64,000 nt of DNA from Oerskovia enterophila (GCF_001692445.1 NZ_MAQA01000023.1:1-64000); one strand, 5' to 3'. Positions 19,131-28,394 are shown, counted from the first letter of the stretch. Notes: generated by a model not told the origin, from the sequence alone. Made by a program: numbers and translations.

Positions 19131-20519
19131 TCAGGCCTTGTCGGCTGCTGCCTCGTCCTCGGAGACGACCTCGATGCCCTCTTCGTCCGTGATGCCGGTG
19201 ACGTCCTCGCCCGCGGCGGCGGCAGCGGCGTCAGCGGCCGCGTCCTCCTCGTCCGAGCCGATGAACTCGCTCAGGTCCACGACGTTGCCCTCGGAGTCCT
19301 TGACCTCGACCTGGCGCAGCGCCACGGCGAGCGACTTGGAGCGCGCGACCTCGCCGACCATGGCGGGGATCTGGCCGCCCTGGTCGAGCGACTGGATGAA
19401 CTCGTTCGGGTCCATGCCGTACTGGCGCGAGGCGTTGACGAGGTAGTCCAGGAGCTCGTTCTGGGCGACCTTGATCTTCAGCTGCTCGGCGAGCGTGTCG
19501 AGGAGGATCTGGTTCTTGAGCGCGTTGGTCGCGTCGACCACGACCTCGGCACGGTGCGCGTCGTCCTCGAGACGACCCTCGGACTCGAGGTGGCGGTGCA
19601 CCTCTGCCTCGACCGCGCCCTGGGGCACGGGGATCTCGGTGTTCTCGACGAGGTGCTTGACGAGGGCGTCACGCGCCTCGACGGCCTGGTTCGAGGTCTT
19701 GATGCTCGCGACCTGCTCGCGCAGGTCCGCCTTGAGCTCCTCGATCGTGTCGAACTCGGACGCGAGCTCGGCGAACTCGTCGTCGGCCTCGGGGAGGTCA
19801 CGCTGCTTGACCGAGGTGGCCGTGACGGTGACCTCGGACTCCTTGCCCTCGTGGTCGCCACCCGCGAGCGGCGCCTTGAAGGTCGTGGTCTCGCCGGCCG
19901 AGAGGCCCGTGAGCGCCTCGTCGAGGCCCTCGAGCATGTTGCCGGAGCCGATCTGGTAGCTGATGCCGGAGACCGAGTCGATCTCCTCGTCGCCGATGAC
20001 GGCCTTGAGGTCGATGACGACGAAGTCGCCCTCGGCCGCGGGGCGGTCGACGCCGACCAGCGTGCCGAAACGCTCGCGCAGCGCGTCGAGGCGCTCCGCG
20101 ATGTCGTCGGCGGAGACCTCGGCGGCCTCGACCGTGAGCTTCACGGAGTCGAGCGCGGGGATCTCGATCTCCGGGCGGACCTCGACCGTGGCCGTGAAGT
20201 GCAGCGAGCCCTCGGCGTCGAGCGGCACCTCGGTGACCTCGACGTCGGGCTGGCCGAGCGGGCGGATGCCCGACTCGTTGACGGCCTGGCGGTAGAAGCC
20301 GGAGAGGCCGTCGTTGATGGCGTGCTCGAGCACGGCAGCACGACCGACGCGCTGGTCGATGATGCGCGCGGGGATCTTGCCCTTGCGGAAACCGGGGACG
20401 TTCACCTGCTCCGCGATGTGCTTGTAGGCGTGGTCGATGCTCGGCTTGAGCTCGTCGTACTCCACCTCGACGGTCAACTTGACCTTGGTGGGGTCCAGGG
20501 TCTCGACGGCGCTCTTCAC
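19131..20519 (-). CDS. tig: Trigger factor
   Basis: Ribosome-associated chaperone with peptidyl-prolyl isomerase activity. The 462-residue protein shows the ribosome-binding domain with GFRKGKIP (signature loop), a FKBP-like PPIase domain around residues 155-245, and the helical C-terminal arms. It ends in an acidic Ala/Asp-rich tail of about 40 residues. GTG 20519 is preceded by GGAG nine bases away; upstream in-frame residues look non-coding. Located immediately upstream of clpP1P2 as is usual in actinobacteria, though a strong terminator separates them. Confidence 0.96.
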   Translation of the reverse strand: MKSAVETLDPTKVKLTVEVEYDELKPSIDHAYKHIAEQVNVPGFRKGKIPARIIDQRVGRAAVLEHAINDGLSGFYRQAVNESGIRPLGQPDVEVTEVPLDAEGSLHFTATVEVRPEIEIPALDSVKLTVEAAEVSADDIAERLDALRERFGTLVGVDRPAAEGDFVVIDLKAVIGDEEIDSVSGISYQIGSGNMLEGLDEALTGLSAGETTTFKAPLAGGDHEGKESEVTVTATSVKQRDLPEADDEFAELASEFDTIEELKADLREQVASIKTSNQAVEARDALVKHLVENTEIPVPQGAVEAEVHRHLESEGRLEDDAHRAEVVVDATNALKNQILLDTLAEQLKIKVAQNELLDYLVNASRQYGMDPNEFIQSLDQGGQIPAMVGEVARSKSLAVALRQVEVKDSEGNVVDLSEFIGSDEEDAAADAAAAAAGEDVTGITDEEGIEVVSEDEAAADKA

Positions 20520-20948
20520 TTCGATGATCTCCAACTGATCGGGGAGCCGACGTGCGGCAACGGGGTGCGTGCATGTCCCGCCGGTTGCAGCGGGACCTGT
20601 TCGAACGTTCATCGATCGGGGCAGGCGCTGGCGCCTGGTCGATCGCGTCGCCTCGAGCGGTGCGGGCAGGAGCCTCGAAGGGCTCCGACCGGAAGGGCGC
20701 ACGGACAACCCGTCCATGGTACGCCACACCTCGTGGGCGTCGGTTCGCCGGAAGCGAGGGCGGTGGCGGTGGCGGTGGCGGTGGCGCGGGTGCGGGCACC
20801 GGTGCCGGCGCCCGCATCGAGCCCTCCCGGCACACCAGGCCCAGCCCGGGAGGACCGACGGGGCGCCGGAACCGGGCTGGGGAGGCCCCCGGCCCGGCTC
20901 CTGCGCTCCCGGCCGCGCCCTCGCGCGGTCCCCCGCCTCCCCGGCCGG
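20520..20948. other. Intergenic region, 429 bases
   Basis: No convincing gene. It should hold the tig promoter. A GGCGGT hexamer is repeated about 4.5 times at 20759-20786, followed by a GC-rich stretch with several small palindromes. No tRNA or recognisable riboswitch was seen. Confidence 0.6.
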
Positions 20949-23042
20949 TCAGCCCCCGAGCGCCGACGTCGCGAGCAGCGCGCGCTCGAGCTCGGGACGC
21001 AGCACGCCGGCGGCCGTGGCCGTCAGGTGGCTGCCGTCGCGGTAGAGGAGCAGCCCGCCGAGCACGGCCGGGCATCGCTCGGTCGAGCAGAGGACCCCGG
21101 AGACGTCGACGGCCTCGACCCCGGGCACGTCGCCCAGCGCGAGGTCGACCAGCAGCGGGTCGGGCGGCAGTCCCTCGGCCCGGGCGAACGCGCACTCGTC
21201 CCAGTCGTCGATCGCCCCGGACACGCAGCTCGGGACGTCGAAGACAGGCGTCGGGGTGTCTCGCAGGTACACGACGGGCACGTCGTGCTCGGCGAACCGG
21301 TCGAACGTCGAACGCCAGGCGTCGAGCCGCAGGTCGGCCGCCTGCTCGTCCAGGAAGTACGCGGCGCTCGACCCCAGGATCACCACGTCGGCGTGCGCGG
21401 CGATCCGGGCGACCTGCGCGTCGCGCCAGCTCTCGCAGTGCTGCGACTCCTCGAGCAGAGCCTGCGGCAGCGCAGCGGGCGTGCAGCCTCCCTTGGTCAC
21501 GATCGTCAGGTGCCAGCCCTGGTCCAGGGCGATGTCACGCAGCGCCCCGCTCCACTGGAACGCCTTCGAGTCGCCGAACAGCACGACCTCGGGCCCGCCG
21601 GGCGGTCCGACGACGCACTCGTCCGGCCAGTCGGTCGCGCTCAGGCTCAGCGAGCCCAGGCACGGCGTCTCGGCGGGCGGGGCGTCGAGCGCCGCGCGCG
21701 TGAGCCCTGGCGACACCGGTCCCCCGGTGCGTGCGAGCGAGGCAGGATCGAAGATCTCGTCGAGCGCGACGTCCGCCGCCGCGACGTCCTCGTCCGCGAG
21801 CGCCCCGTAGACCGCCGACCCGGCGCCCAGGCTCGCGGTCAGTGCCAGCAGGACCCCCGTGAACCCCACCGAATAGCTCGCCGAGGGCCGGAGCACCACG
21901 GCCGGGGAGTGCCGGAGCGGGGCCTCGACGCACCGGAGCACGAGCCACGCGAGGCCGCCCGCGCCGAGGGTCAGGACCACGCGCTGCGGCCATCCGAGCG
22001 GCCCCCACGCGGCGTCCGCGAGGACGAGCACCGGCCAGTGCACGAGATACCAGGCGAACGAGAGCCGCCCGACGAACCGCACGGGCGCCAGCGCCAGCAC
22101 GTGCCCCACGGTCCCGGGAACCACCCGGACGTCCGCCGGCGCGGCGAGGATCGCGACCGTCCCGAGGGTCGGCAGGAGCGCTGCCAGCCCGGGGAACGCC
22201 GTGGCCTCGTCGTAGACGACGGTCGACCACCCGATCGCCGCGCACCCGGCCCAACCGACCAGCGTCCACGACGCGCGCCGGAGCCCCCGGAGCCCCCGGC
22301 GACCACGCGCCGGGGCGAGGCTCGCGTGCGGGAGCGGTGCGGCGCCGTCGGGCCTGCCGAGCAGCGCCGCCGCCAGGAGGCCTCCCACCCCGAACTGCCA
22401 CGCCCGCGTGAGCGGCGACATGTAGGCGACCGCAGGGTCGCTCGCGGTCAGGACCAGCGAGACGACGAACGAGGCGACAGTGGCCACCACGAGCACCCAC
22501 ACCGCGGCGGGCAGGGGGCGACGACGCGTGCGCGCCGCGAGGACCCCCGTCAGCGCGAGCAGCAGCGGGAGCACGACGTAGAACTGCTCCTCGACCGCGA
22601 GGGACCAGTAGTGCAGCACGGGGCTGGGAGCCGACGCGGCCGCCATGTAGTCGGTCTCCTGCGCGATGAACCGCAGGTTGGCGACCTGCAGCGCGCTCGC
22701 GAGGACGTCGATCATGGTGTCGCGCGCTCGCAGCGGAGGGAGCACCCACCAGGCCGCGACGGCCGTGCCGACGAGCACCACGCACGCCGCGGGCAGGATG
22801 CGGCGCGCGCGGCCCGCGAAGAACGCGTGCAGGCCGATCCGTCCCGTGGACGTCAGCTCGCGCAGCAGGAGCCCCGTGATGAGGAAGCCCGAGACGACGA
22901 AGAAGAGGTCGACGCCCACGTAGCCCCCGGGCACGCCCGGGACGCTCGCGTGGAACAGCAGGACGAGCACGACGGCGAGCCCGCGCAGCCCCTCGACGTC
23001 GCCGCGGAACCCGGGCCGGTCACGCCCGGGCCGCGCGCTCAC
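20949..23042 (-). CDS. OafA/YrhL-type acyltransferase with C-terminal SGNH domain
   Basis: Transfers acyl (often acetyl) groups to surface glycans. The 697-residue protein has an acyltransferase-3 membrane domain of about ten helices at residues 15-400: 'GDVEGLRGLAVVLVLLFHA' at the start with the catalytic-type His31 and 'YVGVDLFFVVSGFLI'. An extracellular SGNH hydrolase-like domain follows, with GDSKAFQW block I and a final DGSHLT block (Asp/His). The same two-domain layout occurs in O-acetylases of peptidoglycan and LPS. GTG 23042 overlaps the stop of the 39-codon ORF as GTGA. Last gene of the glycosyltransferase operon. Confidence 0.9.
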   Translation of the reverse strand: MSARPGRDRPGFRGDVEGLRGLAVVLVLLFHASVPGVPGGYVGVDLFFVVSGFLITGLLLRELTSTGRIGLHAFFAGRARRILPAACVVLVGTAVAAWWVLPPLRARDTMIDVLASALQVANLRFIAQETDYMAAASAPSPVLHYWSLAVEEQFYVVLPLLLALTGVLAARTRRRPLPAAVWVLVVATVASFVVSLVLTASDPAVAYMSPLTRAWQFGVGGLLAAALLGRPDGAAPLPHASLAPARGRRGLRGLRRASWTLVGWAGCAAIGWSTVVYDEATAFPGLAALLPTLGTVAILAAPADVRVVPGTVGHVLALAPVRFVGRLSFAWYLVHWPVLVLADAAWGPLGWPQRVVLTLGAGGLAWLVLRCVEAPLRHSPAVVLRPSASYSVGFTGVLLALTASLGAGSAVYGALADEDVAAADVALDEIFDPASLARTGGPVSPGLTRAALDAPPAETPCLGSLSLSATDWPDECVVGPPGGPEVVLFGDSKAFQWSGALRDIALDQGWHLTIVTKGGCTPAALPQALLEESQHCESWRDAQVARIAAHADVVILGSSAAYFLDEQAADLRLDAWRSTFDRFAEHDVPVVYLRDTPTPVFDVPSCVSGAIDDWDECAFARAEGLPPDPLLVDLALGDVPGVEAVDVSGVLCSTERCPAVLGGLLLYRDGSHLTATAAGVLRPELERALLATSALGG

Positions 23043-23158
23043 AAGGCCCCGATCATGGGGTCGAAGACGCCCGACGCGAGGAGCCCCACGAACGCGATCG
23101 CCGTCGTGAGCGCCGTGACGGCGGGCCAGCGGAGACCGCCTCCGGGGCGCGCGCTCAC
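23039..23158 (-). CDS. 39-residue single-span membrane peptide
   Basis: A very small ORF between the glycosyltransferase and the acyltransferase. It starts at GTG 23158, overlapping the glycosyltransferase stop as GTGA, and its own stop overlaps the acyltransferase GTG as GTGA. This double coupling makes chance unlikely. The product begins VSARPGGG, then has one hydrophobic helix (about residues 13-37, 'WPAVTALTTAIAFVGLLASG' core) with a short C-terminal tail. The first bases resemble those of the acyltransferase start, so this 5' end may have been duplicated. No family recognised; probably an accessory subunit of the complex. Confidence 0.6.
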   Translation of the reverse strand: MSARPGGGLRWPAVTALTTAIAFVGLLASGVFDPMIGAL

Positions 23159-24924
23159 GCCCGGGCCCCTGCGGGCTCGGCCACGACGGGAACGTGCGAA
23201 CCGGGGGCTGGGCCGCCCGGGCCGGCGGCAGACCGGCCCGGGCCCCGCGGCGCCAGGACACGCAGGCCGGCCACGACGAGAGGGACCGTGACGTACGCGT
23301 AGAAGCCCGCGAGCACGACCATGGCCCAGTACCGGTCCAGACCGTAGGCCGCGGCACCGAGGGCGATACCGACGCCCCAGGCGAGGGTCCCGAGGCCGAG
23401 CGTGACGACCATGACCCGCGCGATCGTGCGGGCGAGCACGCTCGACGAGCCCTTGCCGCCCGTCGGGACCCAGCCTGCGCTGCGTCCGACGAGCGCGTGC
23501 CCGAGCACCACGAGGTGGCTGAAGCTCTGGGCGAGCTGGACCCGCAGCACCTCTGGCCGCCACCTGGTGCGGTGGACCGCCGGGTAGAGCACGAGCAGGA
23601 CCCACAGGCTCGGGAGGAAGACCAGGAAGCTCGTCGGGCTGACCTGCTCCGGGAACCAGAAGCACATGACGATCGCAGGGACGTACAGGTTGAGCGCGAA
23701 CAGGGCCGTCTCGGAGTAGTAGACGAAGCCGGCCCAGACGGCGAGCCGCTGCCGACGGTCCAGCCCCGCCGTGGCCTCGCGTCCGTCCGCGACCAGGGCC
23801 ACCGAGCCGTTGGCCCACCGGTACTGCTGGGTGAGGAACGGCGCGAGCTCGTCGGGGCACAGGCCGCGGGCGAGGCGCACGGGGACGAACCGGGTCACGA
23901 ACCCGGAGCGCAGCAGGGCGATGCCCGTGTACATGTCCTCGCTGTGGTCGATCTCCGGGAATCCCCCGACCGTGTCGAGGGCCGAGCGCCGGTAGAGCGC
24001 GTTGGTCCCGCAGCACACGGTCGCGCCGTAGCGGTCGCGCGAGGGCTGGACCCAGCGGTAGAAGATCTCCTGCGTCGCGCCCGCGGTGCGCTGCAGCCAC
24101 CCCATGCGCTCGTCGGTGTCGAAGTCCTGCGGGCTCTGGACGATGCCCACGGTCGGGTCGTCGAGGTACGGGACCAGGTGGTGAAGGAAGTCGGTGCGGG
24201 GGCAGAAGTCGGCGTCGAAGATCACGATCACCTCCCCCGTCGTGACCTGGTAGGCCGACCGGAGGTTCCCGGCCTTCTTGAGGTGGCCGCGGTCGGGGCG
24301 CACCCGGTAGCGGAAGCCGTGCCGGGCCGCGAGCACCTCGACCTCGGGATCGGCCCCGTCGTCGAGGACCCACACCTCGACCTCACCGGGCCAGTCGAGC
24401 CGGGCGACGTGCCCGAAGGTGTTGTCCAGGACCCGGAGGTCCTCCCCGCACACGGGCAGGTAGACGTCGACGCTCGGGTGGGTCGACGGCGTCCACCCGG
24501 CGACCTTCAGCTCGTGCGAGGCACGCGTGACCCGGCCGCGCGCCGTCCCGGTCAGCAGCCACAGCGTGATGCTCACGACGGTCAGCCCGACGGTCAGGTA
24601 GAGACCCCACAGCCACGGCGAGCGCGCCGCGAACAGGCACACCGCGACGAGGATCGGGAGCGTGGCGACGATCCCCACGGGCTGCACCCAGCGCTGGAGC
24701 CGTTCGAGGTCCTGGTAGACGTCGTCGTCGTCCGGCGGGGACGGGAGGGGCATCCCGCTCGTCGTGGGCGGGGCGCCCGGCGTGACGGCGGTCTGGTCGC
24801 TCGACCGGGCACGTCCCGACGACGGGGTGTCCGCCGGGTCGAGCGCGCGCCCCGACCGGTCGTGGGTCGCCGGTGGGCGACCGGTGTGGTGCGGGGCAGG
24901 TCTTTGTCCGTGCAGCACTGTCAC
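23155..24924 (-). CDS. Cellulose-synthase-like glycosyltransferase family 2
   Basis: A processive membrane GT2 enzyme that makes a beta-linked polysaccharide from nucleotide sugar and exports it. In the 589-residue protein: a disordered N-tail (1-80), two transmembrane helices (about 82-125), a cytosolic catalytic domain with LDDG (D188/D189), DAD (D237-D239), HSED (E329-D330), and QQYRW (366-370), then four to five further helices. No PilZ domain is seen, unlike BcsA. GTG 24924 has GGAG seven bases upstream. First gene in a coupled operon with a membrane peptide and an acyltransferase, which suggests an acylated extracellular glycan. No cellulose-specific partner is nearby, so product sugar is open. 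Confidence 0.9.
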   Translation of the reverse strand: MTVLHGQRPAPHHTGRPPATHDRSGRALDPADTPSSGRARSSDQTAVTPGAPPTTSGMPLPSPPDDDDVYQDLERLQRWVQPVGIVATLPILVAVCLFAARSPWLWGLYLTVGLTVVSITLWLLTGTARGRVTRASHELKVAGWTPSTHPSVDVYLPVCGEDLRVLDNTFGHVARLDWPGEVEVWVLDDGADPEVEVLAARHGFRYRVRPDRGHLKKAGNLRSAYQVTTGEVIVIFDADFCPRTDFLHHLVPYLDDPTVGIVQSPQDFDTDERMGWLQRTAGATQEIFYRWVQPSRDRYGATVCCGTNALYRRSALDTVGGFPEIDHSEDMYTGIALLRSGFVTRFVPVRLARGLCPDELAPFLTQQYRWANGSVALVADGREATAGLDRRQRLAVWAGFVYYSETALFALNLYVPAIVMCFWFPEQVSPTSFLVFLPSLWVLLVLYPAVHRTRWRPEVLRVQLAQSFSHLVVLGHALVGRSAGWVPTGGKGSSSVLARTIARVMVVTLGLGTLAWGVGIALGAAAYGLDRYWAMVVLAGFYAYVTVPLVVAGLRVLAPRGPGRSAAGPGGPAPGSHVPVVAEPAGARA

Positions 24925-25152
24925 AGGAGTTCTCCGCTTCGATACCAGGTGCGCCCGAGGGCGCGGATGGCTCGCCGCGGCGACGTTGACTCGGCGGCAA
25001 CCGGTCACGACGACCGATATGGAAGGAACGCTAACGATCTATTGCCACCCACAGCGGACAAAGTGCTCAAAGCGGCCTGGGCGTCTCATCCCATAAGACA
25101 GATTCGCCTGATCTGTCAGGTTCCTGCCAGCGCGCCCCTGCCCGAGGGACGA

Positions 25153-25190
25153 CGAAGGCCCCTGCTCCGTGGGCGGAACAGGGGCCTTCG
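25153..25190 (-). terminator. Terminator of tRNA-Pro
   Basis: A 12-base stem (25153-25164 with 25179-25190) enclosing a 14-base loop begins 7 bases beyond the tRNA 3' end on the minus strand. Confidence 0.85.
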
Positions 25191-25195
25191 TGCTC

Positions 25196-25270
<75 letters not shown>

Positions 25271-25515
25271 ATGGAGACGTCACCCGGAGGCGACGGGCGG
25301 CGGCGAGGCGCAGCTCCCCTCGGGAAGACGCACCGCTCCACCACCAGCAACGGCCAAGTGTACGGGTCCTCGCGCACGTGCGATGCCACGTTCCGCCTCA
25401 CCTGACCCGCAACCGCACCGGGCAGGTCACGTACGGGCGCCCCGGGTGCGACGACCCTGCCTGACCTTTGCTAAGGTAGCGCCGCAGACCTCGCCACCAC
25501 GGCGGATTCTTCTGC

Positions 25516-25586
25516 GCGGATGTAGCTCAATGGTAGAGCCTCAGTCTTCCAAACTGATCACGCGGGTTCGATTCCCGTCATCCGCT
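25516..25586 (+). tRNA. tRNA-Gly (anticodon TCC)
   Basis: A complete cloverleaf on the plus strand. Acceptor stem GCGGATG/CATCCGC, anticodon loop CTTCCAA (anticodon TCC), T-loop TTCGATT, discriminator T at 25586. CCA not encoded. It lies 16 bases before the 3' end of the arylsulfatase gene, which is read on the other strand. Confidence 0.95.
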
Positions 25587-25601
25587 CCGCACCACGACCG
25601 T

Positions 25602-27956
25602 CTACTGGTGCCGCATGGCTGCGGCCAGCTGGTCCTCTGGATCGATCAGGTGACCGTGATCGTCGTCACCCAGGTCGATCTGCGCCCAGTGGATCGTCCC
25701 CGAGAACTCCCCGCGCGGCGTGCGGTACCCCTCGTACACGGGCATCCCGGTGTCGAGCCCCACGTCGAGCCCCTCGTCGAACGAGAAGTACATCGGATGG
25801 GTCCGCTCGACGCGCCCGTCCCCCACCGCCTGCCCGTCGACGTACAGGGTGACCACGCCACCCTTGCCGATGCCCCCGCCGTCGTACGCGAACTCCGCCC
25901 GGACCTGGTGCACGCCGCCACCGACGGGCGACGACGAGACCACCGTGGCCCGCAGGAGCCCGCAGTAGTTGTAGTGGAAGGCGAGCCTGCCGTCCTCGAC
26001 GAAGAACGCCCACCCTCCCGTGCGCCCGCCCTGGGCGAGCAGCACGCCCTCGGCCGCGCCGTCGTCGGGCAGGAGGACCTCGGCCGTGGCCGAGAACGAG
26101 CGGTTCTTGACGTTGATCGCCACGTTCTCGTTGAGCCGCACCATGCCCGGGTACAGGCGCAGGGTGTCCCCCTGGACGAGCGTCGGACGACCCGCGAACT
26201 CCGGGTTCATGCGCTCGGCGGCCCGGTCGTCGAGCGGGAGCACGTTGTAGCGCGTGGCCTCGATGAGGAAGAGCTGCTGGAGCTCGGCGAGCTTGGCCGG
26301 GTTCTCCTTCGCGAGGTCGCGCGACTGGGTCCAGTCCGTCGTCGTGTCGTAGAGCTCCCACACGTCCTGCGAGAAGTCCGGCGGCTGCCCGACGAGGATC
26401 CACGGCGTGCGGTGGCGCGTCTGCGCCGTCCAGCCCTTGTGGTAGATCCCCCGGTTGCCCATGATCTCGAAGTACTGCGTGAGGTGACGCTCCTCGGCGT
26501 CCGGGGCGTCGAACGAGTAGGCCATCGACACGCCGTGCATGGGGACCTGCGTGACCCCGTTGACCGTGTGCGGCTGCGCGAGGCCCGCGAGCTCGAGGAT
26601 CGTTGGCGCGACGTCGATCACGTGGTGCCACTGGTGGCGCACCTCGCCCCGCGCGGCGATCTTCGCGGGCCAGTGCACGATCGTCCCGTTCCTGGTCCCC
26701 CCGTAGTGCGAGGCCACCTGCTTGGTCCACTGGTACGGAGTGCACATGGCGTGCGCCCAGCCCACCGCGTAGTGGTTGTACGCCTCGGGCCCGCCGATCT
26801 TGTCGACGTGCTCGGCCCAGAACTCCGCGGTCTCGTACTCCGCTCCCCCGTTCGCCGCGGCCGAGAGCATGTATGCGCCCTCGAGGCCGCCCTCGGCCGA
26901 GGCCCCGTTGTCGCCGATGATGTAGAGGACCAGCGTGTCGTCGAGGATGCCGAGCCCCTCGATCGCGTCCACCACCCGGCCCGTGTGGTGGTCCGCGTAC
27001 TCGAGGAAGGCCGCGTAGACCTCCATCTGGTGCGCCAGGAACCCCTTGCGCTCCGCGGGCATGTCGTCCCACGCCGGGATCTCGGCCGGGCGCGGCGTGA
27101 GGACCGCGTCCGCGGGGACGACGCCGAGGGCCTGCTGGCGCGCGAAGGTCTCCTCGCGCACGGCGTCCCAACCCTGGTCGAACTTCCCCCGGTACTTCGC
27201 GATCCAGTCCTGCGGGACGTGGTGCGGGGCGTGCGTCGCGCCGGGCGCGAAGTACACGAAGAACGGCTTGTCGGGCGTCAGCGCCTTCTGCTGGTTGATG
27301 TACTCGATCGCCTTGTCGGCCAGGTCCGGCATGAGGTGGTAGTCCGGGTCGTCCGGAGGCTCGATCAACGAGACCCCGTCGACGAGGGCCGGCGTGTACT
27401 GGTTGGTCTCGCCGCCGATGAACCCGTAGAACTTCTCGAAGCCGGAGAACGCGGGCCAGTGGTCGAACGGCCCCGTGGGGCCGCTCTCCCACACCGGGAC
27501 CTCGTGGCACTTGCCGAACTGCGCCGTGTTGTACCCGCTCTGGCGCAGGATCTCCGGCAGCGGGACGCACGAGTTGGGACGCGTCGAGCGGTAGCCCGGC
27601 GACGGGGTCGCGGTCTCGGTGATCTGCCCCATGCCGACCTGGTGGTGGTTGCGCCCCGAGAGCATCGCGGCACGCGTCGGCGAGCAGATCGCCGTGGTGT
27701 GGAAGCGCGAGTACTTGAGGCCGGCACCCGCGAGCCGCTCGGCCGTCGGTGTGCTCGCCGGGCCGCCGAACGCGCTCGACGCGCCGAACCCGACGTCGTC
27801 CAGCAGGACCAGCAGGACGTTGGGTGCCTTCTTGGGCGGCCTCTTGACCTCGAGCGGCGGGAGCGGCTCGTCGAGCTTCCTCGCATCCATGACGATCGGT
27901 CCCCGGTAGACCTGGTCGGGAACGGGGAGGACGGAGCCCGGGAGTTCTTCAGCCAT
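25602..27956 (-). CDS. Arylsulfatase (formylglycine-dependent)
   Basis: Hydrolyses sulfate esters, releasing sulfate. The 784-residue protein shows the sulfatase fold: LLDDVGFG (Asp53, Asp54, metal ligands) and CSPTR at residues 91-95, where Cys91 is converted to formylglycine by a maturase, then GRNHHQVGM, an IGDNG block and the long C-terminal region ending in a beta-sandwich-like extension (from about residue 560). No signal peptide is visible in this gene model, so cytoplasmic unless the start is wrong; ATG 27956 has GAAGGGA upstream. It lies divergent from the cysK-cysE operon, sharing a 325-base region with the cysteine leader, which fits sulfur supply. Confidence 0.9.
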   Translation of the reverse strand: MAEELPGSVLPVPDQVYRGPIVMDARKLDEPLPPLEVKRPPKKAPNVLLVLLDDVGFGASSAFGGPASTPTAERLAGAGLKYSRFHTTAICSPTRAAMLSGRNHHQVGMGQITETATPSPGYRSTRPNSCVPLPEILRQSGYNTAQFGKCHEVPVWESGPTGPFDHWPAFSGFEKFYGFIGGETNQYTPALVDGVSLIEPPDDPDYHLMPDLADKAIEYINQQKALTPDKPFFVYFAPGATHAPHHVPQDWIAKYRGKFDQGWDAVREETFARQQALGVVPADAVLTPRPAEIPAWDDMPAERKGFLAHQMEVYAAFLEYADHHTGRVVDAIEGLGILDDTLVLYIIGDNGASAEGGLEGAYMLSAAANGGAEYETAEFWAEHVDKIGGPEAYNHYAVGWAHAMCTPYQWTKQVASHYGGTRNGTIVHWPAKIAARGEVRHQWHHVIDVAPTILELAGLAQPHTVNGVTQVPMHGVSMAYSFDAPDAEERHLTQYFEIMGNRGIYHKGWTAQTRHRTPWILVGQPPDFSQDVWELYDTTTDWTQSRDLAKENPAKLAELQQLFLIEATRYNVLPLDDRAAERMNPEFAGRPTLVQGDTLRLYPGMVRLNENVAINVKNRSFSATAEVLLPDDGAAEGVLLAQGGRTGGWAFFVEDGRLAFHYNYCGLLRATVVSSSPVGGGVHQVRAEFAYDGGGIGKGGVVTLYVDGQAVGDGRVERTHPMYFSFDEGLDVGLDTGMPVYEGYRTPRGEFSGTIHWAQIDLGDDDHGHLIDPEDQLAAAMRHQ

Positions 27957-28159
27957 GCTGGTCCCTTCATCGACACGTGACGACGCCCGTGCGACGGCAC
28001 ACGGACGTTCCCGACGATAGGTGCGAGCCCGGCACCTCGCGACGGGAAGGAAAGCCCGCCCGACGGCGTTGGCACCTGCGTGCGACGACCCACGCGTCTT
28101 CCCCCGAGCCGGCCCTCCCGACTTCACCCGCGAGGGGTCCGGTCGGGGATGAGACACCG

Positions 28160-28188
28160 TTGCAGCCCGGTGCAGGGGCCGATAGCCT
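28160..28188 (+). promoter_or_regulatory. Candidate promoter for the leader-cysK operon
   Basis: TTGCAG (28160-28165) and TAGCCT (28183-28188) with a 17-base spacer form a reasonable sigma-A-like promoter, giving a transcription start about 28195 and a leader of some 85 bases before the leader ORF. Read by eye. Confidence 0.3.
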
Positions 28189-28281
28189 CGGGCCAGGCAC
28201 CATGACTCCGCAGGGCACCTCGCCGACCACGGCGCGGGCTGCGACTGCGGGCAAGGACGACACAGGACGAGGAGAGCGATC

Positions 28282-28368
28282 ATGACCACGCGTCACGCCG
28301 GCTCCTCCCCCGCGGTGAGCACCCCCGCGCGCGCGCTGTCCTGTTGTCCGTGCCCCACCTGTCGCTAG
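28282..28368 (+). CDS. Cysteine-rich leader peptide upstream of cysK
   Basis: A 28-residue ORF whose last eight codons hold four cysteines (pattern CCPCPTC then Arg, stop TAG). The ATG has a good AGGAG site (28270-28274), seven bases upstream. It lies 152 bases before cysK. Cysteine-codon-rich uORFs upstream of sulfur-metabolism genes are known in mycobacteria, where ribosome stalling at Cys codons controls the downstream operon. A hairpin with 7 bp of stem (28368-28374 with 28388-28394) overlaps the stop codon, so a stalled ribosome could change it. Probably a regulatory leader peptide and not a functional protein. Confidence 0.75.
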   Translation: MTTRHAGSSPAVSTPARALSCCPCPTCR

Positions 28369-28394
28369 AGCGTCCCCTCCCCCGGGAGACGCTC
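28368..28394 (+). promoter_or_regulatory. Hairpin overlapping the leader stop codon
   Basis: GAGCGTC (28368-28374) pairs with GACGCTC (28388-28394); inner C/G-run can extend the helix. It starts at the third base of the leader's stop. A ribosome stalled at the Cys codons would sit next to it, so it may be part of an attenuation switch acting on cysK. Confidence 0.4.

Noticed and set aside
20759-20786. GGCGGT hexamer repeats
   Set aside because: Simple low-complexity stretch in non-coding DNA; no evidence of function.
19035-23291. 1418-codon open frame on the plus strand
   Set aside because: Opposite tig and the acyltransferase; composition is Arg/Gly/Asp-biased and matches no family, as expected for an antisense frame in very GC-rich DNA.
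28202-28285. 28-codon ORF ending in ATGA overlap with the leader ORF
   Set aside because: It has no ribosome binding site of note and a composition typical of non-coding GC-rich DNA; the overlap with the leader ATG is probably chance.
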